This document shows positions 1 to 9,358 of a stretch of 64,000 bases of DNA, piece after piece. Below the pieces are notes generated by a model. It worked only from the letters and a program-made list of their open reading frames with translations, was not told where the DNA came from and made no database searches. The stretch comes from JAIBBG01 sp040381475 (GTDB taxonomy: Bacteria > Bacteroidota > Bacteroidia > Flavobacteriales_D > Sanyastnellaceae). The position numbers were made by a program, and so were the translations under genes. The stretch spans positions 1-64,000 of the forward strand of contig JBEIHH010000006.1 in assembly GCA_040381475.1 (NCBI GenBank), written 5' to 3'. The first letter of the stretch is position 1. Every line of letters begins with the position of its first letter.

Positions 1-1219
1 AATCTGCGAATTGGCAGAAGTGCACGACGTTTTTATTGCGTTATTCGATTTGCGTGGTCAATACAGATTGTCTTCAAATTTCATACAGATGGATTCATTG
101 GGAATTCCGGAGACCATCCATTACACCATTCTCAAACAACTGTCTGCGGGAAACACACGCGCTTTCACCGACGAAAATTTCGGTGACGGACAGTATGTGC
201 TCGCCTACTGGTACTTCAACGATCAAAAAGGGAAACCACTGCTTGTGACCAATGTGGTATATGAAAAATCCAACGATCGCCTCAGCCAGATGAATCAATT
301 TTTGCGCGAACTCGCGCAGAGCTATATTCTGGTGTTTGTTCTCGCCGCTGCTGTTGCGTTCTTGCTTTCAAGATACATCACTCGATCGCTCGCTATCATT
401 ACGAAGCGTATTCAGGCGGTAGAGCTTGGCAAACACAACGCACCTATCGAATGGAAAGAAAAAGATGAAATAGGTGCCCTCGTAAAAGAATACAACAGGA
501 TGTTGCACGAACTTGAACTGAGCGCAGAAAAACTGGCCCGAAGCGAGCGCGAAATGGCATGGCGCGAAATGGCACAACAAGTAGCTCATGAAATCAAAAA
601 CCCACTGACGCCTATGAAGCTGCGCATGCAGCAACTGGTTAAAACGTGGGAAGATCAGCCCGAAAATTTCAATGTAAGGCTCAAGACATTCAGTCAAACG
701 ATGATCGAACAAATCGATGCATTAACTCGCATTGCCAACGAATTTTCCAACTTCGCCAAAATGCCCAAGCCCCAGGTTGAGTCCATCGACATCTACTCCC
801 TGACCGAAAGCGTCGTCGGATTGTATGCTGAAAAAGAAAACACTCAAATCACTTTCAGAACGGTTAGCCCTTCTACAAAAACATTGTTGCTCGACAGAGA
901 TCAGACCATCCGAATCCTGAACAACCTTATTACAAATGCTATTCAGGCTGTTCCTGCTGGACGCAAAGCTGTGATTGACGTCTGTATCCGCGGTTGCAAA
1001 CGTGGTGTACTGATTCGTGTGAACGACAACGGCGTTGGGATCAGTGAAGCGGAGAGACAAAAAATCTTTGTGCCGAATTTCACCACAAAATCAACAGGAA
1101 CTGGATTGGGGTTGGCAATGGTCCGAAGCATGGTTAACCACGTCGGTGGTTCTGTTTTCTTCAGAAGCAAAGGCGGCAAGGGGGCTTCATTCTATGTCTT
1201 TTTTCCTTACGGAGTCTAA
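1..1219 (+). CDS. NtrY-like sensor histidine kinase, 5' partial
   Basis: Membrane sensor kinase that autophosphorylates on His and passes phosphate to a response regulator outside this window. The frame is open to the left edge, so the N-terminus and first membrane segment are missing; the first canonical start inside the window is only an internal TTG. Counting from that TTG at base 11: part of an extracellular sensor region (to about 100), a transmembrane helix (about 104-122), HAMP linker (about 122-175), the H-box HEIKNPLTP with phospho-acceptor His193, N-box NNLITNAIQ near 300, DNGVGIS near 340 and GTGLGLAM near 365. HEIKNPLTP is typical of the NtrB/NtrY class, which usually pairs with sigma54-type regulators; that partner is inference here. 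The gene ends 57 bases before the DUF4910 gene. Confidence 0.9.
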   Translation, partial: ICELAEVHDVFIALFDLRGQYRLSSNFIQMDSLGIPETIHYTILKQLSAGNTRAFTDENFGDGQYVLAYWYFNDQKGKPLLVTNVVYEKSNDRLSQMNQFLRELAQSYILVFVLAAAVAFLLSRYITRSLAIITKRIQAVELGKHNAPIEWKEKDEIGALVKEYNRMLHELELSAEKLARSEREMAWREMAQQVAHEIKNPLTPMKLRMQQLVKTWEDQPENFNVRLKTFSQTMIEQIDALTRIANEFSNFAKMPKPQVESIDIYSLTESVVGLYAEKENTQITFRTVSPSTKTLLLDRDQTIRILNNLITNAIQAVPAGRKAVIDVCIRGCKRGVLIRVNDNGVGISEAERQKIFVPNFTTKSTGTGLGLAMVRSMVNHVGGSVFFRSKGGKGASFYVFFPYGV

Positions 1220-1276
1220 CCAAACCACATTCATCAGTCGATCGCCAATGTTAGATTAAATTCGCATCAGGCAAAT

Positions 1277-2545
1277 ATGAAATCCGAGTTAGAACACTAT
1301 TTCGACCGTTTGTGGCCGATCGCCAGGAGCATCACAGGAGATGGATTGCGCCAATCCCTGGATATCATCCAGGAAATTATTCCACTTGTGCGAACTGAAG
1401 TTCCTTCCGGAACGGCTGTCTATGACTGGACCGTGCCCAAAGAGTGGAATATCCGCAATGCATGGATCATAACTCCTGATGGCAGAAAGATCGCCGACTT
1501 TCAGATCAACAATCTTCATTTGGTGAATTATTCGGTTCCGGTGCACAAAAAAATTTCCTGGTCAGAATTGAAGAACCATTTGCATACCGTTCCGGAAATG
1601 CCGGATGCTGTTCCGTATATCACTTCCTATTATCGTGAAACCTGGGGTTTCTGCCTGTCAAATGCAGAATTCGAAAAGTTACCTGAGACCGGAGAATACG
1701 AAGTATTTATCGATAGTGATTTAAAGCAGGGTTCGATGACCTGGGCTGAATGCGTTTTGCCCGGAGAATCTTCTGAAGAAATATTTTTCAGTACCTATCT
1801 CTGCCATCCTTCCATGGCAAACAATGAGCTCAGCGGACCGATTGCTACTGCGTTTTTGGCACAAAAAATTTCTCGGCTTAAAAAAAGAAAATACACCTAT
1901 CGATTTCTTTTCGCACCGGAAACAATTGGTGTAATTGCCTTTCTTGCACAGCACGGCAGTCATCTCAAATCAAAAATGAAAGCCGGATATGTTCTCACAT
2001 GTTGCGGAGACCCCGGTGATTTCACATACAAACGATCCAAACATCGCAACTCCCTGGCTGATCGTGCAGCAGAACATGTACTCCAGTATTCAGGCAAAAA
2101 ACACCGCATTATAGAATTCGCGGTCGGAGGCAGTGATGAAAGACAATACTGCTCACCCGGATTCAACCTACCTGTGGGATCTCTCATGCGCACACCATAC
2201 CAGCAATACAAGGAATATCATACTTCTCTGGACGACAAATCATTCATTTCTTTTGACGCGCTTCAGGAAACCATAGACACCTATTATGATATTGCCCGTG
2301 TGATGGAACTGAATGACAAATACCGGAACGTGATTGACTGCTGCGAGCCACAGTTGGGCAAAAGAGGATTGTATCCTTCCGGCATCAATCCATTGTATGA
2401 CAGACAGGAACTTCATCGAAGGCTGCATTTTCTGAGTTTCGCAGATGGACAAAAAGATCTGCTCGATATCGCAGAATGGCGGAAAGAACACGCTCTTCTT
2501 TACGAGCATACGATCCGAGAGTGTCGGGAAGCCGGGCTCGTTTGA
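1277..2545 (+). CDS. DUF4910 aminopeptidase-like protein (M28-type fold)
   Basis: 422 aa, cytoplasmic, without a signal peptide. It resembles the DUF4910 family, which has a zinc aminopeptidase-like fold and a C-terminal winged-helix segment. Visible metal-site motifs are CHPS followed by NNELSGP (about residues 176-188), GSDERQY (about 281-287) and YHTSLDD (about 315). The last 70 residues look like the winged-helix part. Members commonly sit in polysaccharide or O-antigen clusters, and here it precedes a capsule-type GT-B-like gene by 47 bases, so a role in surface glycan processing or modification is likely. The substrate cannot be named. It is probably co-transcribed with the next gene. 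Confidence 0.8.
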   Translation: MKSELEHYFDRLWPIARSITGDGLRQSLDIIQEIIPLVRTEVPSGTAVYDWTVPKEWNIRNAWIITPDGRKIADFQINNLHLVNYSVPVHKKISWSELKNHLHTVPEMPDAVPYITSYYRETWGFCLSNAEFEKLPETGEYEVFIDSDLKQGSMTWAECVLPGESSEEIFFSTYLCHPSMANNELSGPIATAFLAQKISRLKKRKYTYRFLFAPETIGVIAFLAQHGSHLKSKMKAGYVLTCCGDPGDFTYKRSKHRNSLADRAAEHVLQYSGKKHRIIEFAVGGSDERQYCSPGFNLPVGSLMRTPYQQYKEYHTSLDDKSFISFDALQETIDTYYDIARVMELNDKYRNVIDCCEPQLGKRGLYPSGINPLYDRQELHRRLHFLSFADGQKDLLDIAEWRKEHALLYEHTIRECREAGLV

Positions 2546-2592
2546 AACAATACAAGTGCTAAATTTGGCCCGGGCTCAACCACCCAACCCGC

Positions 2593-3978
2593 ATGGAACT
2601 CGTACCCTTTTCCGTTATCAACCAATATCTCAAGGAGCGCCTCATCCATGCATCCCGTTATTCCGCCGACGAAATTTCCTTTCTCAAAATTTTTCAGCAC
2701 GGGTTATCATTTAATCTGACCAAACAAAAGCACAAGGTGATAAAAACCTATTTGGGTTTGCCGATGCAGATGCAGATGCTGGTATACTATCTGAAAAGTC
2801 TGAGACATAAACAAGTCCCTCAAAAACCAATCTTCAAAGAATTTGTCATTCTGGATCCAGGTCGCATCATGAAAGGTGCTGACGGGAAGTGGCATTCCAT
2901 TTACTTTGATAAAATTGCAGATATCATAGGCAAAGAGAACCTCACCATTATTTCAACAAAGCCCGGTTCTGAAATACCCAAGGACCACGATATATCAGAT
3001 TTTCAGTTGCCTCTGCCATATCCCGATGAGCGTGAAAAATTCATGCTCCGTGAAATTTTGACAGCATACAGCAAAGCCAAAGATTGCCGTCAGTTCAACA
3101 GAGAAGAGTTGATTCAGATCAAGTCAGCACTTCATATCTTCTTTGAAGAATTTCGATTTTACTACTATATTTTTAAGAATCAAAACGTAAAGAAGCTCCT
3201 GTTTGTGTGTCATTATCACAACGAAGGACTAATAGCAGCTATTAAACTTCTGGGCATTGAATGTATCGAGGTTCAACACGGGCTCATCGCAACCAACGAC
3301 CTCTATTATGTTTATCATGAGCAATTCGCAGCTGTGATAGGAAAGTCTCTGTTCCCGGATAAAATTCTGGTCTACGGACCATACTGGAAAAGGATTTTGG
3401 AAATGGGTTGTGAGTATCACAGTTTCCAGATTCACATTGCCGGAGACTACCTCTACAGATTGCCCGAATACAAAAAACCACAACACCAAAAAGAGAACAT
3501 TGTGCTGATCTGTGCCCAGAAAAATCTGCACAGAGATTATGTGATGTACGCCAAAAAACTTGCTATTCACTTGCTCAATCATCCCGACTGGCGTGGCATT
3601 GTAAAACTTCACCCGCTGGAAAAAAACAAGCAAGCCTACGATGAACTACGTCAGCACGGCCTGGAAATTGTCGATATTGAAATACCGCTCGATGAGCTCA
3701 TGAGCAAGAGCAGGATTCAGATCAGTATTTATTCGACCACATTCTACGATGCCTTCGGTTTCGATGTAGTAAATTTTTCACTGCAGGATTATGGCGCCAT
3801 GAGTGATTATGCATCAGATATGATCAGTGAGGGTGTGGCCGAACCCCTGCTTGCTGACGAAGATCCTATCCTGAGGTTTCATCGCATTCAGGAATCCTCT
3901 CACAAAGAATTCGCCCGTGAAGATGTTTATTCCGATTTTGATGAATCTGTCGTCCGCGAGGCGCTTGATTTAACTTAA
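2593..3978 (+). CDS. Capsule-type GT-B-like glycosyltransferase, putative
   Basis: 461 aa, soluble, no signal peptide. I do not recognise an exact family. The C-terminal half has features of GT-B capsule or glycerophosphotransferase-like enzymes: a strand ending EVQHGLI near residue 221 and a KLHPLEKN motif near 337-344, similar to the nucleotide-binding KxHP signature of polysialyltransferase/CDP-glycerol transferase-like proteins, followed by a SIYSTTFYD segment. The N-terminal 150 residues are unassigned. The start is the ATG 47 bases after the DUF4910 stop; an earlier overlapping frame is a shadow. Position next to DUF4910, and near five other glycosyltransferases further right, supports a polysaccharide role; donor and acceptor are unknown. 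Confidence 0.6.
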   Translation: MELVPFSVINQYLKERLIHASRYSADEISFLKIFQHGLSFNLTKQKHKVIKTYLGLPMQMQMLVYYLKSLRHKQVPQKPIFKEFVILDPGRIMKGADGKWHSIYFDKIADIIGKENLTIISTKPGSEIPKDHDISDFQLPLPYPDEREKFMLREILTAYSKAKDCRQFNREELIQIKSALHIFFEEFRFYYYIFKNQNVKKLLFVCHYHNEGLIAAIKLLGIECIEVQHGLIATNDLYYVYHEQFAAVIGKSLFPDKILVYGPYWKRILEMGCEYHSFQIHIAGDYLYRLPEYKKPQHQKENIVLICAQKNLHRDYVMYAKKLAIHLLNHPDWRGIVKLHPLEKNKQAYDELRQHGLEIVDIEIPLDELMSKSRIQISIYSTTFYDAFGFDVVNFSLQDYGAMSDYASDMISEGVAEPLLADEDPILRFHRIQESSHKEFAREDVYSDFDESVVREALDLT

Positions 3979-4013
3979 GATTGTATTGTGAATAGATTGT
4001 TTGAGACAACTCA

Positions 4014-4040
4014 TTTGTTGGAATTTAGTCTATATATTTG
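4014..4040 (+). promoter_or_regulatory. Bacteroidetes-type promoter, putative
   Basis: A TTTG at 4014-4017 and TATATTTG at 4033-4040 fit the -33 TTTG / -7 TAnnTTTG pattern, with a 15-base gap that is shorter than usual. Transcription would start near 4045 and give a leader of about 145 bases ahead of the T9SS gene at 4191. Confidence 0.4.
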
Positions 4041-4076
4041 TTACACTGCGGTTTAGCCGTCCGACAACTGAAAGGT

Positions 4077-4135
4077 CCTTGATGACCCCCGGTCTCAAGG
4101 TCTTCCACTGAATTGTGATGACTCAAAAGTCATCA
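4077..4135 (+). other. Two hairpins in the leader of the 4191 gene
   Basis: Hairpin 1 (4077-4100) pairs CCTTGA and GACC with GGTC and TCAAGG around a CCC loop, with a single bulged T. Hairpin 2 (4116-4135) pairs TGATGACT with AGTCATCA around CAAA. Neither is followed by a T run, so they do not look like intrinsic terminators. They lie inside the predicted leader and could affect mRNA stability or translation. Confidence 0.45.
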
Positions 4136-4190
4136 ATGTTTCAGCTTACTTCCAGATAGTTTGACGCTTTTCCGACCTCCAATTCAATTC

Positions 4191-6047
4191 ATGATGAAAC
4201 AAATAATACTCATTGCCTCGCTTTGTCTGATTTGCCAGAAGCTCACTGCTCAGGGAGAAGATGCAGGAGGAAGCTTGCTGCTGGCACCTACTGCGATGGC
4301 CTCTTTTAGCAATCTAAACCCCAGCAATTGTGGTACGACCACATACAACCTCGGCTTGACGACTTCTCCACAGGCACCTGCCGCAAGTTCAGGAAGTATG
4401 GCCAATGACGTCTGGTTTCATTTCGTGGCCGTTGCAGAGGTAGCCAAAATAAAAGTTTGTAGTCCGACAACCTTTGATGCTGCAATTGAAGTTTGGAACA
4501 GCACAGCGACAGGTGCTGCTCTGGCATCGGCCAACGTTGCCGGGTCCGGTGGCAAAGAATGGCTCTGTGCTTCGGGCCTCACCATTGGTGGAACCTATAA
4601 GGTGCGGGTTGGACGCGTAAGCGGAACAGGAGCCGGTAATTTCAGCATTCGATACGAACACCTGGGCGTTGAAGTAGCTTCAGGATTTTATCCTGATCCA
4701 CCGGGAGCCGCTACCTGCTACAATTTCATCACGAACATGCAGCGCACCTTCATCACTTATCCGGTAGGCGGAACAAGATGGAAATTCGTTGATTCCGGTG
4801 GTAACGTGCTTGGTCCCTTTAATCTCTCATTTTTTGTAAATCTGTCTCAGGTTCCGGGTATCTGTGAAGGAGAAACATATCAGGTTTCATGCGAGGTACA
4901 AGCCAATGATCCGGAATGTGGAGATATTCTCTGGGGATTCAGCACACCTCGACCAATAGTGGTTTGTGCAACTATCTGCCCCACGATCAGCGCGAACGCC
5001 AACACCATACAATGCGGCGGTGTTTTCACAGATATTTTCAATACATCCATCGGCACAGGAAATATTGGCAATGGCTTCCAGTATCAGTTCAGATTTGTGA
5101 CAGATAATGGACTAACTGACTTCTGCTCTGGCTGGCAGACTAGCCCATTCTTCCAGACAAGCGTTCTTCCTTACACAAATTATTTCCGCTACAACAAGAT
5201 TTACGCAGTGTATGTCAGGGTGAAAAAATGCAACGACGATCCGGCATGGTGCGGGCCGTGCACATTCAGTACAACCGTGCTACCATATATTTCTGTTAGT
5301 TCCTCACTTTGCTGTAAATGGCGAAACAAGAACTCAGGCACGCCAGTCACGGCTGCCGGTGTCAATGGAATGGATCAATATAGATTCCGATTTTCGCCCA
5401 TCGACCCATGCAGCTCAAACCCGTTTCTTCCAATTGGTCCGGCAGTGACCACTAACTGGGGTGCCAGTTTGTCTATCAGTACCAGCGGGCTCCCTCTCCA
5501 ATTAGGCACAGTATACAACGTGCAGGTTCAGTGCCGGGTATTGCCGGTGACTGTCATAAATTGTGATGGGTCATCGAATTCACTTGCCGGCCAGCAATCT
5601 GACTGGGGACCTCCCTGCTTCATTGGCATTCGAGCTTCCAGCAGTCCGCCGGTGGGCTCGACGGTGGATTGTTGCATTCAGGCATCTGCTATGCTCGAAG
5701 AAGAATGGATGATGCTCTCAGATGACTACCGGATGACCGAATTCGACACTTATGATATGACCGAAGACGAAGGCGAATTGGTTACAGCTTCGACTCCTGA
5801 ACTCATTGTCTTATCGGCTAACAACAGAGTCATTGAGCTCAACACAGAGGAAGCAGCCCTATTCGGAGACGGTTACGTAACTATTCACAATCTGAGCGGA
5901 CAAGTATTGCATACTGAAAAAACATCTGCAATGCATACTTCAAATTACCTTCGGATTGTGAGTCAGACAGAACTTAGTTCGGGTATTTATCTGATCTCCG
6001 TGCATTCTGATTATGGCACTGTTACAACGAAGTATTTCGTGCAATAA
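4191..6047 (+). CDS. T9SS-secreted protein with Cys-rich repeat modules
   Basis: 618 aa, predicted to be exported and cell-surface attached. The ATG at 4191 gives a clean signal peptide ending near LTAQG; an in-frame TTG 30 bases upstream would only add a non-signal extension. After the signal comes a PPC-like beta domain (about 25-160) with NDVWFHF, then roughly three repeats of about 90 residues, each with a YxFRF or RWKF strand, paired Cys residues and a YxVxV strand. The last 75 residues form a type A T9SS sorting domain ending GIYLISV and KYFVQ. The repeats resemble part of the 58777-63225 protein. It has no enzyme motifs, so an adhesin or structural role is inference. It converges with rnhB with only 15 bases between them. 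Confidence 0.8.
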   Translation: MMKQIILIASLCLICQKLTAQGEDAGGSLLLAPTAMASFSNLNPSNCGTTTYNLGLTTSPQAPAASSGSMANDVWFHFVAVAEVAKIKVCSPTTFDAAIEVWNSTATGAALASANVAGSGGKEWLCASGLTIGGTYKVRVGRVSGTGAGNFSIRYEHLGVEVASGFYPDPPGAATCYNFITNMQRTFITYPVGGTRWKFVDSGGNVLGPFNLSFFVNLSQVPGICEGETYQVSCEVQANDPECGDILWGFSTPRPIVVCATICPTISANANTIQCGGVFTDIFNTSIGTGNIGNGFQYQFRFVTDNGLTDFCSGWQTSPFFQTSVLPYTNYFRYNKIYAVYVRVKKCNDDPAWCGPCTFSTTVLPYISVSSSLCCKWRNKNSGTPVTAAGVNGMDQYRFRFSPIDPCSSNPFLPIGPAVTTNWGASLSISTSGLPLQLGTVYNVQVQCRVLPVTVINCDGSSNSLAGQQSDWGPPCFIGIRASSSPPVGSTVDCCIQASAMLEEEWMMLSDDYRMTEFDTYDMTEDEGELVTASTPELIVLSANNRVIELNTEEAALFGDGYVTIHNLSGQVLHTEKTSAMHTSNYLRIVSQTELSSGIYLISVHSDYGTVTTKYFVQ

Positions 6048-6062
6048 CAAAAGGCTTCCGGC

Positions 6063-6662
6063 TCAGATATCCAGTTTGAGTTGTTCGGGCAGCAAAGTGA
6101 AAGACGATCGGTGATGTGCGGTAGCACCATGAAGTCTTATGGCGTCGCGGTGTTCTTTGGTCGGATAGCCTTTATTTGAAATCCATCGAAAAGCAGGGAA
6201 ATCATGGTGCAGCGAGTACATGAGTTCATCTCGGTGTGTTTTGGCCAATATCGAAGCTGCAGCGATGGAGCGGAAGCGGCCATCGCCTTTGATCATGCAA
6301 TGGTGCGGAATATCTCTGTACGCATTGAACCGGTTTCCATCAATCAGTAATGACTCAGGTCTTATAGCCAGCTGATCAAGAGCCCTGTGCATCGCAAGAA
6401 ATGAAGCATTCAGAATATTTATCTCATCGATCTCCTCAACAGAAACAACTCCTACCGCCCACGCAACAGCTTCGGCCTCAATTATAGGTCTCAATTTGTC
6501 ACGCTGCATTTCACTGAGCTTTTTGGAATCATTCAGCAACGCGTGTTTGAAACCTTTGGGCAATATCACTGCTGCAGCAACCACAGGGCCGGCAAGACAT
6601 CCTCTTCCGGCCTCGTCACAGCCAGCTTCAACCAGTTTGAGATCATAACCCGCCAGTAGCAT
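6063..6662 (-). CDS. rnhB: Ribonuclease HII
   Basis: 199 aa, the normal length. It cleaves RNA in RNA/DNA hybrids and removes misincorporated ribonucleotides in the cytoplasm. The catalytic acidic residues are visible: Asp16 and Glu17 in the CDEAGRGCLAGP motif, Asp108 in LLIDGNRF and Asp145 in KTHRDEL. The ATG overlaps the stop of the upstream glycosyltransferase gene by one base (TAATG), so the two are translationally coupled although unrelated in function. Confidence 0.97.
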   Translation of the reverse strand: MLLAGYDLKLVEAGCDEAGRGCLAGPVVAAAVILPKGFKHALLNDSKKLSEMQRDKLRPIIEAEAVAWAVGVVSVEEIDEINILNASFLAMHRALDQLAIRPESLLIDGNRFNAYRDIPHHCMIKGDGRFRSIAAASILAKTHRDELMYSLHHDFPAFRWISNKGYPTKEHRDAIRLHGATAHHRSSFTLLPEQLKLDI

Positions 6663-7786
6663 TATTCAGCCGTTTTGAGAATACTTTCCCATAACAATTC
6701 AGATGCGCGATCCCAAGAATATTGTTTTACACGCTCAAATCCCCTGCGGATTAGCTCCTCCCGAAGGTGGCTGTTCGACCAGATGTGGTGCATGGCAGCA
6801 GCAATTTCTTCAATTGAGAATGGATTCACAAGCAAGGCCGCATTACCTGCTACTTCAGGCATAGAAGTGACGTTGCTAGTAATCACCGGAACTCCGCATT
6901 GAAATGACTCAATGATGGGGATTCCGAATCCTTCAAAATAGCTGACATAAACCGAGCCCAGTGCGGAAGCGACAATATCACGCAACTGATCAATTTCCAG
7001 CCGATCGGTAAAAATTACATCTTCACGATGCATCATTCCTGTGTAAACACGATCCAGTTCTTCATTCAACCAAAATCGCCTGCCCACCACAAGCAGCTTC
7101 ACCTTCTCATCAGAAGCAAGCCTGAAACGATCGAAGGCCGGTAACAAGCGCTGCAGATTTTTTCTTGGGTGAATCGAACTCACAAATAAAAAATAAGGAG
7201 CTCCGCCGGTCCACCTCTCACGCACCATTCGCTGACTGTGGGCGTCCAGCGGGGTATAAGAAGTATTCACACCATTGTGAACCACATCTACCTTATCATA
7301 CGCGACGTTGTATTGCCTCATGATATCAGACTTACTGAATTCACTCACGGTAACAATTCTTTTCGCTTTAGCAACATATCGGGGAGTATGTTCCCTCCAG
7401 TATCTGGAAATGATTTCCGGTAAATCATTAGGATAATGAATAAAATTCAAATCATGAATCACCAGCAACTGCGGAATGCTGGTCCTAAGAGAACACATTG
7501 CATCAGGTGATATCAGAACATCCGGTTTTATGCGCCAGAGCAAAAAAGGCAATGACCAGTCATACCAAATTTTAAAAAGCAAAGGGTGCCTTGCCTGAGG
7601 CGGCAACACATGAGGAATGACATTGTCGCTGAACACGAATTCTTTTGAATAACCGCGATCAAAAATGAAATGGAACTCATGCTCAGGATGATTGCGGCAA
7701 ATGCGTGAAAAATTTTCAAGCGTAAACCATCCAATGCCATCGAGTTTTCCCTTCAGCAGTAATCTGGTATTCACAGCAATCTTCAT
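6662..7786 (-). CDS. Glycosyltransferase family 4 protein
   Basis: 374 aa, GT-B fold. The N-terminal domain has IAVNTRLLLKGKLDGIGW, typical of the family acceptor side. The C-terminal donor domain has FVSSIHPRKNL (about 190) and the EGFGIPIIE motif (Glu-x7-Glu, near 295-303) that binds the nucleotide sugar, followed by GVPVITSN and PEVAGNAALLV. The substrate is unknown; most likely a sugar of a surface polysaccharide. It starts just downstream of the rpmH terminator, so it has its own promoter, and overlaps rnhB by one base. Confidence 0.92.
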   Translation of the reverse strand: MKIAVNTRLLLKGKLDGIGWFTLENFSRICRNHPEHEFHFIFDRGYSKEFVFSDNVIPHVLPPQARHPLLFKIWYDWSLPFLLWRIKPDVLISPDAMCSLRTSIPQLLVIHDLNFIHYPNDLPEIISRYWREHTPRYVAKAKRIVTVSEFSKSDIMRQYNVAYDKVDVVHNGVNTSYTPLDAHSQRMVRERWTGGAPYFLFVSSIHPRKNLQRLLPAFDRFRLASDEKVKLLVVGRRFWLNEELDRVYTGMMHREDVIFTDRLEIDQLRDIVASALGSVYVSYFEGFGIPIIESFQCGVPVITSNVTSMPEVAGNAALLVNPFSIEEIAAAMHHIWSNSHLREELIRRGFERVKQYSWDRASELLWESILKTAE

Positions 7787-7844
7787 AATTGGATGGTATT
7801 TCCGAGTGCCAAGTTAAGCGCTGAGAAGCACTTAAGACCAAGTG

Positions 7845-7877
7845 GAAAAGAAAAGGCCGCCCACAGTGGAGCAGCCT
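7845..7877 (-). terminator. Intrinsic terminator of rpmH
   Basis: Read on the minus strand, AGGCTGCTC pairs with GGGCGGCCT (9 pairs including two G-T) around a CACTGT loop, followed by TTTTCTTTTC. It lies 25 bases after the rpmH stop and separates rpmH from the glycosyltransferase. Confidence 0.85.
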
Positions 7878-7902
7878 GAAATATGTTGTGAAATCAACAG
7901 AA

Positions 7903-8076
7903 TCAGAGACGAACGATGCCCTTGTGGCGACGCTCATCAGAAACTGTCAGACTCTTACGACCTCTCTTACGGCGCGAAGCCAATACTGCGCGACCTTTCG
8001 CTGATGACATGCGCTTGCGGAAACCATGTTTGTTTCTGCGCTTTGTATTGGATGGCTGGTATGTACGTTTGCTCAT
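7903..8076 (-). CDS. rpmH: 50S ribosomal protein L34
   Basis: 57 aa, very basic, a structural protein of the large ribosomal subunit. The N-terminus MSKRTYQPSNTKRRNKHGFR and the following RMSSAKGRAVLASRRKRGRK are the diagnostic L34 sequence; the tail SDERRHKGIVRL is slightly longer than in E. coli (46 aa). The gene has a strong promoter match upstream and a strong hairpin terminator downstream, so it appears monocistronic. rnpA, often the neighbour of rpmH in other phyla, is not next to it. Confidence 0.97.
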   Translation of the reverse strand: MSKRTYQPSNTKRRNKHGFRKRMSSAKGRAVLASRRKRGRKSLTVSDERRHKGIVRL

Positions 8077-8125
8077 GGCCTTGTCTTATTTAAACTTTTC
8101 AACACTGTTCTCCCGAAAAGGGGGG

Positions 8126-8155
8126 CAAATATAGCACTCGTTTCTTATCCGGCAA
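8126..8155 (-). promoter_or_regulatory. rpmH promoter (TAnnTTTG type)
   Basis: On the minus strand a TTG (8155-8153) precedes TATATTTG (8133-8126) by about 20 bases, matching the Bacteroidetes -33/-7 consensus. Transcription would begin near 8120, giving a leader of about 45 bases. Confidence 0.6.
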
Positions 8156-8251
8156 GGCCGACGGGAAAAATATTCGCCTAATTCGCCATACCCTGCGCCC
8201 GACGGCCTCTCAGGCAGTAACATTGCAAATATGCCAGAATTTATTGAAGGG

Positions 8252-9358
8252 ATGCGCATTTTACACATAACACCTTGGTTTCCAGAGCCCGGAGATCCTT
8301 ATCATGGCATTTTTATCCAACGGCACATCGAGGCACTGCAACGTCCGGGTATTACCAATACAGTTCTTCATCTGGCTGTCCACCTTCCGGGCATAAAAAG
8401 ACGCTCTTTCACTGAAAACAACATTCACCATGAGCACAAGACCATCGCGTTGCATTCCTGGAGGCTTTTAGAGTGGTGGTATTTCCGCCTACTTCGAAAA
8501 AAACTCAAAGAGCTTGAAGCCCGAGAAAACTATACGCACGTATGCTTTCACATTGCTTATCCGGCGCTGGTCAATTATCCTCGGATTGCAAGTCTTCTGC
8601 CTGAGAAGAAAATCCTGATCGAGCATTGGAGTGCTTATCATTTTAATTTCAATTCGACAAACAAACCACACAGACTGAGCGTTCTGTTTGATCATCAGAT
8701 TCCCCTGATAACGGTTTCAAATACTCTTGGAAACGACATTTCGAAATTTTGTAAACGAAAAATTGAATTCAAGGTGATTCCGAATGTTGTGGACACCGGA
8801 TGTTTTTATTATTCACCGACGGAGACATTTGAAGTGATCAAATCGGATCTAATCAATCTGCTGATGCACGCTTTCTGGAAAGAACCCAAACTTCCGTTTG
8901 AAGTGCTTCAGGATTTGAACACCGGAGAAGACCTTCGTATACATCTTACTATCACCGGTGGCGGTCCCATGTGGGAAACAATGAAAGCATACGTGCAGGA
9001 AAACCGGCTCAGTGACCGTGTCACATTTATTGAGAATGCACCTTCGGTAAAAATCGCCGGACTCATGCGCCATGCCGATGGCTTTTTGATGCCTTCAGGA
9101 TACGAAACCTTCTCCGTAGTGACTGCTGAAGCGCTTTGCTGCGGTTGCCCGGTCATCGTTGCTGATGCCGGGGCGTTGCGCGAACTTGTAACACCGGAAA
9201 ACGGAATTATCAAAAGTAGAAGCGAATCATGGCTCGATGCTATCGCAGCTTTTCGCGAAAGAATTTTCGACCGGCAGAAGATTTCGGAATCAACTTCGCA
9301 GAAATTTTCATCACAAAATGTCGGGGATCAATTGGTGAAAATGTTCAATTCGCTGTGA
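8252..9358 (+). CDS. Glycosyltransferase family 4 protein
   Basis: 368 aa, GT-B fold, first of four overlapping genes. It begins MRILHITPWFPEPGDPYHG, the usual N-terminal strand and glycine loop of GT4 enzymes; a second in-frame ATG at 8231 would add seven residues. The donor domain has TITGGGPMWE (near 235) and PSGYETFSVVTAEAL (near 285), the Glu-x7-Glu nucleotide-sugar motif, followed by CGCPVIVADAG. The specific sugar is unknown. Its TGA overlaps the next ATG by one base (TGATG), implying translational coupling in a polysaccharide operon. Confidence 0.92.
   Translation: MRILHITPWFPEPGDPYHGIFIQRHIEALQRPGITNTVLHLAVHLPGIKRRSFTENNIHHEHKTIALHSWRLLEWWYFRLLRKKLKELEARENYTHVCFHIAYPALVNYPRIASLLPEKKILIEHWSAYHFNFNSTNKPHRLSVLFDHQIPLITVSNTLGNDISKFCKRKIEFKVIPNVVDTGCFYYSPTETFEVIKSDLINLLMHAFWKEPKLPFEVLQDLNTGEDLRIHLTITGGGPMWETMKAYVQENRLSDRVTFIENAPSVKIAGLMRHADGFLMPSGYETFSVVTAEALCCGCPVIVADAGALRELVTPENGIIKSRSESWLDAIAAFRERIFDRQKISESTSQKFSSQNVGDQLVKMFNSL

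Noticed and set aside
2445..2714. 89-codon frame across the DUF4910/GT junction
   Set aside because: It overlaps both neighbouring genes and has no domain.
9229..9357. Upstream ATG start for the second operon glycosyltransferase
   Set aside because: It would overlap the previous gene by 130 bases; the TGATG-coupled ATG at 9358 fits the operon pattern and a GT N-terminus.
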